Assembly: GCA_009176605.1 (NCBI GenBank)
Contig: SEYY01017626.1
Location: 1 to 20,000 of the forward strand
Length of the DNA stretch: 20,000 nt
Origin: Armadillidium nasatum
Lineage: Eukaryota; Arthropoda; Malacostraca; Isopoda; Armadillidiidae
Reading direction: 5' to 3'
Of the stretch, positions 1 to 12,469 are shown in pieces (position 1 is the first letter of the stretch; every line of letters begins with the position of its first letter). The translations under genes and the position numbers were made by a program. The notes beneath the pieces are model-generated. The model searched no databases and was not told the origin of the DNA. It saw nothing but the letters and a program-made list of their open reading frames with translations.

Positions 1-1585
1 TGGAGAGATAGAGGAATTGAGTTTTTGAAGAATTGGAAAGAACCATATTTTCTCTGTCCCAATTTGAAATATGAGAAAGACCAGAGGTTAGTTGCTCCAA
101 GGCTACCTTCTTTGAGTCTATCAAATGCTTTTGGGTGAGACGTCTTTCAAATTGAAAGGAGTAATGAAGGGAGGAGTCATCGGCATAGCAGTGTATAGGA
201 GACGAAGTAATAGAGAGAAGGTCATTGATGATAATTAGAAAAAGAGTTGGAGATAGGACAGATCCATGAGGAACACCACTATTTACAGATTTATTGGAAG
301 AACGGTGGCCGTCTAACACAGCTGCTATAGAACGACCGGAAAGGAAATTAGAGAGAAAGTCACAGAGACAAGGATAGATTCCAAAAGAGGGAAGTTTGGG
401 AATCAAAGCTTTGTGCCAGACTCTATCGAAAGCTTTCGATATGTCTAGCTCCACAGCGAAACATTCACCGAAACCTCGAAGAGCGGAGGACCAAGAGTCA
501 GAAAGTAGGGAAAGAAGATCACGAGTTTAACGTTCTTTACAAAAGCCATACTTGCGATCAGAGATAAGATTAGAAGAATTAAGGTGTTTCCAAATCTTCC
601 TGTTAAGGATAGATTCGAAAACTTTAGAAAGAACGGAGGCCAAAGAAATAGGACGATAGTTAGAAGGCTGAGAGGGATCCCCCTTCTTCGGCACAGGTTG
701 AAAAAGCGCACGTTTCCAGCAAAAAGAGAAGGTCGAATTAGAAAGGCAAAGACGAAATAGTTTACCAAGGCAGGGTGCAAGCTCGGATGCACAAGTTTTG
801 AGAACCACAGGAGGAATACCGTCAAAACCATAGGCCTTCTTACTGTTAAGCTCAGAGAGAGCAGAAATGACATCTTTAGAAGAAATTATAATATTAGGCA
901 GAAATGAGTTGGAGGGTGTTGAATTAGGAGGAATAGCTCCGGAATCGTCTAAGGGAGAGGCAAAAGTATGAGCTAAGAGTCCAGCTTTAGTGGAAGGAAA
1001 AATAGCAGTTTTTCCATCAGAAGAAACTAGAGGAGGGAAAGAGGAAGAAGCAAAGTTAGAGATGACATTTTTTGAAAAATACCTGAAAGGGCGAGAGGAA
1101 GAGGATCCAGAAAGATTATTGCATTTTCTAAGGAGAAAAGAGTGTTTGGTATCTCGAAGAATAGATTTTGCGTGACTCCGGGATGAAATATAAATTGAAT
1201 GAGTTTCAGGAGTTTGAAGACGACGGTAATCTCTGAAGGCAGAATCCCTACGGCAGATAGCGCGAGAACAAGTAGAGTTAAACCAAGGTTTGTTAGGTTT
1301 AGTAGAAGGGAAAGAAAATGGAATGTACGCCTTCCTGCCAGAGAGAATCACCTCGGACATACGATCGGCACACTCCGAAGGTCCCCTCCAACGAAAGCAA
1401 TAATCATTATATTGGAAATCAGAGAAGTACAATTGCAAGTCTGACCAGTTAGCAGTACCGAAGTTCCACAAACGTCTCCTCGCCGAAGGCGGGGGCCGTT
1501 CTTGCGGAAGACTTGAAGAGACAGGACAAGATACAGAGATAAGAAGGTGATCGGATGAACCCAGAGAAGGAAAGAATTTAACAGT
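1..1585 (-). pseudogene. LINE A1 reverse transcriptase domain
   Basis: This is the RT of LINE A1. Motifs in order on the minus strand are SSDHLLISV (end of the endonuclease), a linker with WSDLQLYFSDF and PWFNSTCSRAI, then the RT: KKAYGFDGIPPVVLK, PSNYRPISLASVLSKVFE, ELDISKAFDRVWHKAL, NSGVPHGSVLSPTLF, and the catalytic YADD box at 176-187. The first catalytic Asp (LDISKAFD) and both Asps of YADD are kept. The usual GVPQGS glutamine is histidine. One TAA at 527-529 breaks the frame between fingers and palm. Downstream, NMVLSNSSKTQFLYLS marks the thumb, where the window ends. One stop in more than 1.5 kb of frame suggests a fairly young copy. Confidence 0.9.
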
Positions 1586-2360
1586 TTAAGGAGAATGATA
1601 AGAAGTAAGGAAAAGATCAAGTATGTTGGGTTCATAACCAAGATGGTCAGGGATACGGGTAGGGAATTGCACCAACTGCTCAATGTTGTTCTGGATAAAA
1701 AAATTGTAGGCGAATTCACCGGCTGGATCATGAGAGCTAGATGAAAGCCATTGGCCGTGGTGAACAGTGAAATCACCTAAAATGGTGATTTCAGAGAAAG
1801 GAGAAGAAGACAGAATGTGCTCTATTTTGGAGTTTAAATAGTCGAAGAATTTAGGATAGTCAGTAGAATTAGGAGATAAATAAACAGAACAAATAAATTT
1901 AGTAGTAGAATTGCAAGAGAACTTAAGCCATAAAGTAGAGAATTCAGGAGACCAAATTAGAGACATGAGAGCAAATAACATCGTTGCGCACATATTCACA
2001 ACAGCCGCCTTTGGCAGAAAATTGAGGATAGAGACAGTAGGAGGTAACAGAATAAGTTTGCTGTCAGCACACTCAACAACTGAGTTTCGGTTAGAAAAAA
2101 GAGATGAGGTTTAGAAGAAGAGAGATTGTGTTCGATGAAGGGGAAATTAGAAAAAAGACCGCGAATGTTGCATAAATTAATGAAAAAAAAGATCGTGCAC
2201 CGGGGCAAGCCGGACGCCGGGTCATGGCGGCACCATTCCCATCATCGGAGTCCGCCAACTCCCAAGTGATAATGGGGTGAGGGGTGGAGGTTGAGGTTGA
2301 GGGACATTCTTTGGATGCCACCCCTCGAAGTATCTCCGAGGCAGCTCTGATTTTTGCCAT
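1586..2360 (-). pseudogene. LINE A1 N-terminal module and endonuclease domain (frameshifted)
   Basis: This would encode the endonuclease that nicks target DNA for target-primed reverse transcription. The ATG at 2360 matches the A2 start, and both copies share the words ASE-LR-ASKE, PIITWEL and CPGAR in the first 50 or so residues. The endonuclease start, CNIRGLFSNF followed by PHLFFLTETQ, is in a different frame, shifted at a run of eight T (coding strand) near 2185. Another shift follows near 2050 and one more near 1950. The last part is in the frame used by the RT: YLSPNSTDYPKFFDYLNSKIE, then ILGDFTVHHGQW. The usual GDFN asparagine is T here, which should damage the active site. A TAA at 1586-1588 interrupts the frame just before GSSDHLLISV, the SDH motif that closes the domain. 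It is clearly inactive. Confidence 0.85.
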
Positions 2361-2633
2361 TTTTTGATTTGTTTTATAAAAATAATGTTTGAGTAAGCAC
2401 TTGTAAATATGTGGGAACATATGAAGAAATGGGGTACAGAGGTAGTGGGAGCATAGACACTCCAGTATGAGGCGAAGGTACACTAGAGACCCTCTGAGAA
2501 GGTGAAACGCGAAAAGGAACGAACTAAAGGGCAACGGACTGAAACGTAATGTACTAGCTCATCCTATCTATCCGCGGGTTATGCCCAATGGACGGTACTT
2601 GCATCGCTTCGGACGGCGCTACGTCCTCCCCCC
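2361..2633. other. Leader of LINE A1 and spacer to TA array 1
   Basis: This stretch lies upstream of the A1 start codon and before the TA array. The frame of the A1 N-terminus stays open upstream to 2534, but that translation shows no family motif and is probably 5' untranslated sequence. I see no convincing promoter or RNA gene. The A1 insertion boundary lies somewhere in here and cannot be placed from one copy. Confidence 0.4.
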
Positions 2634-2842
<209 letters not shown>

Positions 2843-2857
2843 CCTTTTTTTTCCTTC

Positions 2858-3539
2858 TCACCCCCTGACCACCCCACGCTGAGGTGGCCACACTTCGCTG
2901 ATGAAGCCGCCCACCGCAGTCGGCCTCGTCCAGAGATCATTCAAGGTAGTGATGTCCCAGGAGATTCTGGGGCGAGAATTGTGAAGGACAGTGTAATAGA
3001 AAGTGTGACTCGGTCTCCGGGGCCTCACCGCATCTGGTACAAGTGGGAGATGTTGTCTGGTTTATATTGAATTTATGTTTGTATTGTCTTAAGTTTGGGT
3101 GGTGTCCAAATCTCAACCTTGCTAATGAGATTTGTGAGTGTCTTGGGAGGTTGTCTGAAGTCGGGGTTTATTTCGGGAGGGGGTGTGTTAAGGATGTTGT
3201 TTGGTGGTCTGTTTATCAAGTAGGAATGCGTTAGTTGAGTGTGAATATGTTTGGTTGATTGTGGTATTGGGAGGGGGTGGGGGGATGTGATTTAGGATTT
3301 GTTTGTAGAAGGTAGCTGTGGATGATGGAGGTTGTTTTAGTCTGTGTTTGGTAGGTTGGAGGAGAGTTTTGTGGCATGGTTGTGTGGGTAGGAGGGCTTT
3401 TTGCGTAAAATTGAGTGCCTATCATTTCGAGGTGGTTATTTAAAGGTAGTATTTTGGTTTCATTATGTAGTGTTGTTGAGGGGTTGTGGGTGTGCAGCCA
3501 GGTAATTGTGCGGAGGGCTCTATTTTGCGTTATTTGGAA
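2858..3539 (-). pseudogene. LINE B C-terminal region with Cys/His knuckle
   Basis: This is the tail of the LINE B polyprotein after the RT thumb. Read on the minus strand it gives HLEMIGTQFYAKS, then LNTPPPEINPDFRQPP near 3160-3210, LRFGHHPNLRQYKHKF, then [20 protein letters not shown]. The last is a C-x2-C, H-x4-C knuckle of the kind found at the C-terminus of many Jockey-group LINEs and thought to bind nucleic acid. After one more frame shift near 2950 it ends [19 protein letters not shown], with a TGA at 2858-2860. Only 15 bp then separate the stop from the TA array. The G-poor coding-strand composition of the rest of B stops abruptly near 3060, and the knuckle region has normal composition. 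Confidence 0.8.
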
Positions 3540-4689
3540 GTGTCATTAAGTTTTGTTTGGAGAGCATTGGGTGCCAGACAGGGGAGGCATAGTTGATGGT
3601 GGGGCGTATAAATTGTTTGTATATGGCAATTGAGGTTTGTATGTTGTTGTTTATGTCTGTGTTGGCCACTGTTTTGAGGATGTTGAGTTTTCTGTTTGCG
3701 GCTGAGGTGGTATTTTGGATGTGTTTGGTGAAAGTGAGGTGGTGTCAAATGGTTAGGCCGAAGAATCTTTTGGAGTTTTGTTGAGGGGTATGGGTGTTGT
3801 TTAAGAGAACTTGTGGGTGGGTGTTGGATATGTGTTGGTCTGTTGTTATGAGGGTTATGGAGGATTTGTTTGGGGATGCCGTCATCCGGTTTTCTGTTAG
3901 CCATGTTTGAATTTGTGTTAAGTAGTCTTGTGTGATTGTTGTTGCGGTATCGAGATTTTGGTGGGTGGTGGCAATAGTTATGTCGTCGGCGTATGATGTA
4001 ATGTGGGTGTGTGTTGTTTGGGGTTGAGGGAAGGTCTGCTGTGTATAGGTTAAATAGTGTAGGGGATAGTATGGCTCCTTGGGGTACTCCGTTTCTTATG
4101 TTTATGGTCCGAGATTTTTGGCCGTTTTGTTGTATTTGGGCGGTTCTTCCTGATAGGAAGTTGGCTATCCATTTCTTGATGTTTGTTGGGATGTTGGATT
4201 GGAGGAGTTTGTGGATTAGATTGTGTCTCGGGACAGTATCGAAGGCTTTGTTTATATCTATTGCTATTAATATTGTTTTGTGAGTGTGGTTTATGGTTTA
4301 GTCCGTTTATTATTGGTTGGATGATGTTGGTGAGTGCTGTGGTGGTGGAGTGGTTGGGTTTAAAACCGTGTTGGAAGCTATGTTGTTTGGGATGAATTGG
4401 AGGATAGAATTTAGTATTAGTTTTTCAAGTAGTTTTGAGATAGTGGATAAGAGGGAGATTGGGCGATATGAGGAGGGGTTTGATGGGTCTTTGCCAGGTT
4501 TTAGTTTAGGAATGATTAATGCTTTTTTCCATTGGGGAGGGATATAGTTGAGTTGGATGGATTTGTTGAAGATGGTGGTTAGGTATGTGGTTGTGTGGTT
4601 GGATAGGTGTTTTAGGTGTATATTTGATATGTTGTCTGGTCCTGTTGCTGGAGAGTTTTTGATGGTTTTAATGGTGTTTTGTGTGTTTG
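3540..4689 (-). pseudogene. LINE B reverse transcriptase domain
   Basis: This is the RT of LINE B. Motifs in order on the minus strand are NSPATGPDNISNIHLKHL, PPQWKKALIIPKLKPGKDP, SYRPISLLSTISKLLEKLI, IAIDINKAFDTVPRHNLIHK, IRNGVPQGAILSPTLF, and the catalytic YADD box at 3982-3993 followed by ITIATTH. The thumb reads TWLTENRMTASPNKSS, then FFGLTI, a TGA stop, HHLTFTKHI, and IYKQFIRPTINYASPVW near 3580. The catalytic aspartates are kept. Stops cluster near 4300 (between the fingers and AIDINKAFD), one lies in the FGLTI box, and a frame shift lies just before YADD. The open frame at 3530-3904 that starts MANRKPDDG is a shadow; the frame with family motifs is the neighbouring one. Confidence 0.9.
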
Positions 4690-6634
<1,945 letters not shown>

Positions 6635-6964
6635 TCACTTCCCCTTCAAGAGGTGCATATTCCCAGTGACCAACACCATCTTCTCAAAGTTCTTATTAGT
6701 CATGGAATGGCTGAGGATATCTGAGTCCAAGCAGAAAAATCTCTCTACAGCCGCATAGGAGGGGACAGGGGTGTTGAACTTGATGAAAGGATCAATCCAT
6801 GCTTCTCTGTGCTGCTGGGGGAATAGGTCCACAAACAGAGGGGTAGTTTTCTTTACTCTGAGCCTGTTCCAGCACTCAAAGGCCTTCTTCTCAAAGGCTT
6901 GCAGTAAAGAAACTCTTTCTGGCGGATCTTGCACTTCACCTTCCCCTTGGCCTTGTGACGCCAT
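6635..6964 (-). pseudogene. hAT-superfamily transposase C-terminal (dimerisation) remnant
   Basis: A 109-residue frame on the minus strand. Its second half, NTPVPSYAAVERFFCLDSDIL then MTNKNFEKMVLVTGNM, fits the hAT transposase C-terminal dimerisation region, where family members have a SAAVER-F-S-G-DIL box followed by a L-FLK-N ending. Upstream, EAWIDPFIKF sits where hAT proteins have a DPL-WW segment. The catalytic RNase H-like core, the BED zinc finger and terminal repeats are all absent, so at best this is a fragment or a hAT-derived small gene. The start used is the first ATG at 6964, with a stop just upstream in frame. A possible 3' splice site (TTTTCAG) lies 16 bp before the ATG. Function is not claimed; the hAT match is by motif only. 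Confidence 0.55.
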
Positions 6965-7228
6965 AGAAATTTGTCAAATGCTGAAAATAGTATTAAAGTG
7001 TTAAATGCTAGCTGACTAAGTCACTAAATGATAATCACTATATACCTTAAAAACTGGTGGCAGATTGTCGGCGCTGATATCGAGCTATCTTCTCTGACTG
7101 ACTCCTTGGCTGGAGGTGTCAAGCCTGGATACCTTCTCCTCCTCTTCCTCACTCTGGCTCATGGTGCTGCCATGCAGGCTTGAGCAAGCCAACCGTTTCA
7201 AAAAATGATCCATGTAAATCTATATAGA
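6965..7228 (-). other. Possible upstream exon and intron of the hAT remnant
   Basis: On the minus strand, an ATG near 7162 opens MSQSEEEEEKVSRLD, is stopped by a TAG after VSQRR, and the same frame continues as LDISADNLPPVFK up to a GTATAT donor-like site near 7047. The acceptor-like TTTTCAG lies near 6981, so a short intron of about 67 bp is conceivable. Joining at these sites does not enter the hAT frame cleanly, because the hAT frame has a TGA before its ATG. It may be a decayed two-exon gene or chance. Confidence 0.25.
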
Positions 7229-7380
<152 letters not shown>

Positions 7381-7455
7381 TAATAGAAATGTTTTTAGGG
7401 AACCTAATTCCAAATACAAATAAACTTGCAAAGAAAACTGTCAAATTCATTCCAA

Positions 7456-7495
7456 AGTAAACGTTTCGTATTTATTCCAATACATCTTCAGTACT
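7456..7495 (-). ncRNA. Hammerhead-ribozyme-like fold in the PLE1 3' region
   Basis: Read on the minus strand: stem I is AGTA (7495-7492) with TACT (7459-7456). The core is CTGAAGA (7491-7485), which fits the hammerhead consensus CUGANGA. Stem II is GTATT (7483-7479) with AATAC (7472-7468) around a six-base loop, followed by the invariant GAA (7467-7465). A tiny ACGT stem III (7464-7461) and a U at the cleavage position (7460) come before stem I closes. One extra T (7484) sits between core and stem II, which is not canonical. A two-base-pair palindromic stem III would favour dimeric cleavage. It lies downstream of the GIY-YIG stop, where Penelope terminal repeats carry hammerheads. Activity is unproven. 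Confidence 0.45.
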
Positions 7496-7533
7496 AAAAA
7501 TAGAATGAACAAAATTACAAAATCATCGGATAA

Positions 7534-7557
7534 TTTTTTTTTTTTTTTTTTTTTTTT
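7534..7557. repeat. Poly-T run (poly-A on the PLE1 coding strand)
   Basis: A run of 24 T on the plus strand, lying between the PLE1 stop codon and the hammerhead-like fold. It may be a simple slippage tract or a decayed polyadenylate remnant within the 3' region. Confidence 0.9.
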
Positions 7558-7721
7558 AAATATAATTAATGAAAATATGTGAAGCCCAAAATATTAAAAA
7601 TAGTAGTTTTAAATATAAAAGAAATGTTAACAAAAATAGAAAAGTAGAAAAGCATATAAACGAGGGATGAAAAAATAGACAAGACAAAAAGAGAATAGAA
7701 AACAGAATGAAAGAAGACAGA

Positions 7722-8968
<1,247 letters not shown>

Positions 8969-9046
<78 letters not shown>
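8969..9046. repeat. (TA)n microsatellite, array 5
   Basis: About 78 bp of TA, bordered by TAATTAATTA on the left and ATTATATAATT on the right. It lies just upstream of the leader of LINE C. Confidence 0.97.
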
Positions 9047-9050
<4 letters not shown>

Positions 9051-9236
9051 TATAATTCCACAGTTAATTTTAACGTTTTAATATTTGTTTTTAACATAAG
9101 CATTATTTCGGTTTTTATTTCTTTTTGTTTGTCTCTTAGTTTGTCTGTCTGTTTGCTCGTGTGATTGTTTGTATGTTTGTCAGTTTACTGGATTGGCTGT
9201 TTGTTTGTCTATTTTGATCGTAGGTGTTTGTGCAGA
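9047..9236 (+). other. T/G-rich leader upstream of LINE C
   Basis: From about 9120 to 9215 the sequence is a degenerate TTTG/TCTG-type repeat. The LINE C frame stays open upstream to 9165 through it, but that translation has no family motif. It is likely 5' untranslated sequence of LINE C or flanking simple repeat. Confidence 0.4.
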
Positions 9237-10355
9237 ATGGTGGGTGTGCGCAGACGTGGGTTCTCTGTACACTTCACCAACATCCGTGGCTTACGCTCTA
9301 ACTTAGCTTCTGTGGAATGTCATCTCTCTAATTCTCATCCTAACCTTTTACTCTTGTCTGAGACCCAGATATCAAAGAATTCCTCTTCTAACTTTTTTAA
9401 TATATCTAACTATAACTTATTTCATAATTTCCGTTCTAAGGGTGGAGTTTGTGCCTATGTTAACACCAACACTCCGGTAACACGTCTTGTGAATCTTGAA
9501 TCTCCTAACTTCGATGTTCTGTGGCTTAAAATCTTTCTTCCTACCACTTCTGTAATCTTGTGCTTCTGCTACTGTTCTCCTAATAGAACAGATTTTTCTA
9601 CCTTTTTTGAGTACCTAACTACTTCTCACGAGACTGTTACATCTTCGCATCCAAATGCTGAGGTCCTCTATTTAGGGGATTTCAACGTAAACAATACTTA
9701 ATGGTTGGGCTCCTCTCATACCGATTCAGGGGGAGAGGTGGCCAAATCATTCAGCATTCTCAACGATCTGGAGCAACTGATTAAAGAACAAACACACATT
9801 CCAGATCGTCCCAACCAATTCTTGAACACTCTTGATTTATGTTTCACTACTAGTCCTTCTCTCTATAAATACGCTGTCTTCGCACCTATTGGTAAATCTG
9901 ACCACAATCTAATTACTCTTAATTTTCAAGCTTTCTCTCCAACTGCTCCACCTTGCCCTAAGCGTATCTTCTGGTACTTTGATCGGGCTGACTGGGGGGC
10001 TTTGCGTTGCTTCTACGCCAACTATTCCTGGAGTGAATGCTTTGTCTTTGGAGACGGTTCGGTCTCTGCCGATAAGGTGGGGGCCGTAATCGTTGATGGG
10101 ATGAGCAGGTTCATCTCTTCTTCAACTAAATCTTTCTCTCCTCAAAATCCATGGTTCGATCGTGCTTGTTCTCACGCCATTCAGGCTAGAGACATCACGT
10201 ATCGAGATTGGAAAAATTCTCCTTCTCCTATCACTCTAGCTAATTTTCATTCAGCTCGGAATCGTTGCAGGGATATTCTTCGACGAGCAAAGCAGACTTT
10301 CACCAAACGAAGGTGTGCTGAGCTCCTAAATTCTCCTACTGAAAAATCTTTCTGA
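9237..10355 (+). pseudogene. LINE C endonuclease and linker
   Basis: This is an APE-type endonuclease plus connector. The ATG at 9237 is chosen because family similarity begins close by: VHFTNIRGLRSNL, then LLLLSETQI, GGVCAYVN, FDVLWLKIF, CYCSPNRTDFSTFFEYL and VLYLGDFNV. A TAA at 9699-9701 replaces what is probably a glutamate codon before WLGS, and the same frame continues through LEQLIKEQTHIPDRPNQFLNTLDL and IGKSDHNLITLNF, the terminal SDH motif. The linker follows with WGALRCFYANYSW, NPWFDRACSHAIQARD and RRAKQTFTKRR, and ends at a TGA (10353-10355) that probably replaces a tryptophan codon. Active-site words GDFN and SDH are intact, so reversal of one codon would give a full-length domain in this copy. 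Confidence 0.9.
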
Positions 10356-11736
10356 CCTCTTGCCAAAAACATCTCCAACAATTTCTGTAAATCTTCCTTT
10401 CCTCCTCTTATTCACTCTGATGGTTTATGTTGCTAACACTCCAACTGAATAGGCTAATCTCTTCGGCCTCCTATTCTCCTCTAATTATACCCTGGACGAC
10501 TCCGGCAATCCTCCTCCTACTTCTTCTTCCCTCAGATGTCCCATGCCTTTGCCTGTGATTTCATTTGACCAGGTGCATGGGCTTCTGAAGTCTATGAACG
10601 TAAGGAAGGCAAGCGGCCCGGATGGCATTCCTCCCCGAGTTTTAAGGGAGTGTGCCTCTGAGCTGGCTCCGTCCCTCGTTCAACTTTTCCCTCTATGCCT
10701 CAATACTAGTACTTTCCCTCAGTGTTGGAAGCGCGCATTAGTCCAACCTATTCCGGAGAAAGGTAGCCGCTCTGATCCTTCCAACTATCGCCCTATAGCT
10801 CTTACTTGTATTCTGTCTAAGATCTTTGAAACCCTTCTCAACTCTCACTTCTTAGATCATCTGGAATCGCATTCCCTTCTTTCTGATCATCAGTATGGCT
10901 TTCGAAGTTCGAGGTCTACTGGTGATATATTTTCCTATCTCACAGATTTATGGTCTTCTACCCGTAGGGACCATGGGGAGACTTGCGTGGTGGCGCTTGA
11001 CATATCTAAGGCGTTTGACCGGGTATGGCATGCGTCACTGCTTTCCAGGCTCCCCTCCTTTGGGTTTCCTCCTTCTCTTTGCTTACTTATGTCTAGTTTT
11101 CTTTCTAATCGTTCCATTTCTGCTGTTGTTGATGGAGCGACTTCTTCTTCCTTTCCTGTCAATAGTGGTGTTCCTCAGGGCTCTGTCTTGTCTCCTACTC
11201 TATTCTTACTTTTCATTAATGATCTTCTCAGCTGTTCATCTAACCCTATCCATTCATATGCCGATGACTCAACCCTCCATTCTTCTACTCATTTCAAATC
11301 TGCTCCTTCCTTTGCATCTAGAGTTGCTTCTCGTCTTCATCTTTCCGATTCCATTCTTGCAGATCTGGATAGAATTTCCCAATGGGGTCGTCTCAACCTT
11401 GTGAAATTCAACTCTTTGAAAACTCAACTTTTAGAAATCTCCCTCTCAAAGACACCTCCTAACTTTTCTATTTCTTTCGATGGTTCTCCCGTCTCTCTTG
11501 TTGACAATATAAACATCCTTGGCCTTCACATAAACAAAAAAATGTCTTGGAAACCTCATATCACAATGGTTGCTAGGACAGCTTCAAAGAAGCTGGGAGT
11601 TCTGTTTAGACTGAGAGAATTTTTTCCTTCCTCGCAGGTACTCCAATTATACAAGGGTCTCATCCTCCCTTGTATGGAGTACTGCTCTCATATCTGGGGT
11701 GGCTCAGGTTTCACCCGTCTTTTGGATAGGGTTTGA
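10356..11736 (+). pseudogene. LINE C reverse transcriptase
   Basis: This is the RT. The frame shifts between 10356 and 10430 and is then open from 10453 to 11733. Motifs in order are VRKASGPDGIPPRVLRE, WKRALVQPIPEKGSR, PSNYRPIALTCILSKIFE, QYGFRSSRSTGDIFSYL, ALDISKAFDRVWHASL, NSGVPQGSVLSPTLF, and the catalytic YADD box at 11257-11268 followed by STLHSS. The thumb reads WGRLNLVKFNSLKTQLLEIS, VDNINILGLHINKKMSWKPHI, then LYKGLILPCMEYCSHIWGG. All catalytic aspartates and the GVPQGS box are present, so this is an RT core of normal length. The TGA at 11734-11736 comes from a one-base insertion at the join to the C-terminal part. The internal ATG at 10543 is not a true start. Confidence 0.93.
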
Positions 11737-12064
11737 GCCAAAGGCTAAAAGATTTATAAACTGTCCCGTTCTTTCTAATTTTCTTGACTCTTTATCTTTG
11801 CGACGTGATGTTGGTGCCTTGTCTCTTTTCTATAGGTACTACAGCGGCAAATGCTCAAGGGAACTATCCACCCGTGTACCTCCACCTTTACGTCGTCCTC
11901 GCAGCACAAGGGATTGCAATGTCCGCGCATTAATTTTGCGTGGACATAGGCAACTCCAGGCTTGTCCGCTGTGGTACCTCTTTCTTTCCTGTCACCTCTG
12001 TTTTGTGGAACTCTCTTCCATCTTCTGTATTTCCCTCCGCATTTAATCTCAATTTCTTTAAAAC
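11737..12064 (+). pseudogene. LINE C C-terminal tail
   Basis: After the one-base shift near 11730 the next frame reads KAKRFINCPVLSNFLDSLSLRRDVGALSLFYRYYSGKC, then STRVPPPLRRPRSTR. A further shift near 11960 leads to TSVLWNSLPSSVFPSAFNLNFFKTRF and a TAA near 12063. WNSLP followed by a short FN-LNFFK ending is the usual close of this LINE group. No Cys/His knuckle like that of LINE B is seen. Confidence 0.82.
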
Positions 12065-12469
12065 CCGCTTCTAAGCTCACCTAAGAAATTTGCGTTAGGT
12101 GGGTGCTGTGGGAGTGGTTTTCATTTTTTGGGTTTTGTCCTCTTTTACTTTCATTTTGTTTTCTTTTCTTTTAACAACCCCTCCTTGAATAGGGCTTTGC
12201 CCGTGAGTGGTGAAGAAAGCAAATCGAATGGTGTGAAGGAAATAACGTAAATATACATAAGAACATCAATAATTGCGTTACAAAAATTCACATTTAGTGG
12301 AAGGCTATTACCCAATGTTCCGGAAACAAAAAAGGCGCGAAAAAGGTGACAATTTTCATGTAGCATCAATTAATTACTACACAATATGAATTATTAGTTA
12401 AATAATTGATTAAAATGATCAACCAGTAAGAGCAAGCTGATCTACACTATACTTAAAATAACAATTACA
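12065..12469. other. LINE C 3' untranslated region and spacer to LINE A2
   Basis: The first roughly 130 bp are T-rich and continue LINE C, ending around CCTTGAATAGGGCTTTGCCC near 12183-12202. The rest is AT-rich with no motif I recognise. The boundary between the two insertions is not marked by a clear poly-A or a target-site duplication that I can see. Confidence 0.4.

Larger units (their letters stand above)
1..2360 (-). mobile_element. LINE copy A1 (non-LTR retrotransposon), 3' end off the window
   Basis: This is a non-LTR retrotransposon on the minus strand, read from an ATG at 2360 down to the window edge. The order is a short N-terminal module, an APE-type endonuclease and then a reverse transcriptase, as in the Jockey/CR1/I group of LINEs; I cannot fix the clade by eye. 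A second copy of the same family (A2) lies inverted at 12470-13190, and the start codon and N-terminal module match between them. The frame from about 1999 to position 1 is open except for two TAA stops, at 1586-1588 and 527-529. The endonuclease part above that is shifted between frames at least three times. The RT thumb region runs off the left edge, so the 3' end and any tail are not visible. Confidence 0.9.
9237..12200 (+). mobile_element. LINE C, best-preserved non-LTR retrotransposon
   Basis: This is a plus-strand LINE with endonuclease, linker, RT and C-terminal tail in the right order and nearly in one frame. It is related to family A (the same RT signature words, LDISKAFDRVWH and VLSPTLF) but a distinct family. 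Damage seen: TAA at 9699-9701 just after the GDFNV box, TGA at 10353-10355, a frameshift between 10356 and 10430, TAG at 10450-10452, a one-base shift near 11730, and another near 11960. ORF1 is not visible, so the element is probably 5'-truncated or belongs to a single-ORF type. The coding part ends with TAA near 12063, and a T-rich 3' untranslated region follows to about 12200. Confidence 0.92.

Noticed and set aside
990..1444. Plus-strand open frames opposite LINE A1
   Set aside because: They are antisense to clear RT and endonuclease motifs and show no motif of their own.
2894..2925. CTGATGA followed by a GCCG/CGGC stem on the plus strand, as a further hammerhead
   Set aside because: The required GAAA after stem II is absent, and the other strand reads well as the LINE B C-terminal protein ([12 protein letters not shown]).
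3530..3904. Open frame starting MANRKPDDG on the minus strand
   Set aside because: The neighbouring frame carries the LINE RT thumb motifs (WLTENRMTASPNKSS, IYKQFIRPTINYASPVW); this one is an overlapping shadow in a G-poor region with few stops.
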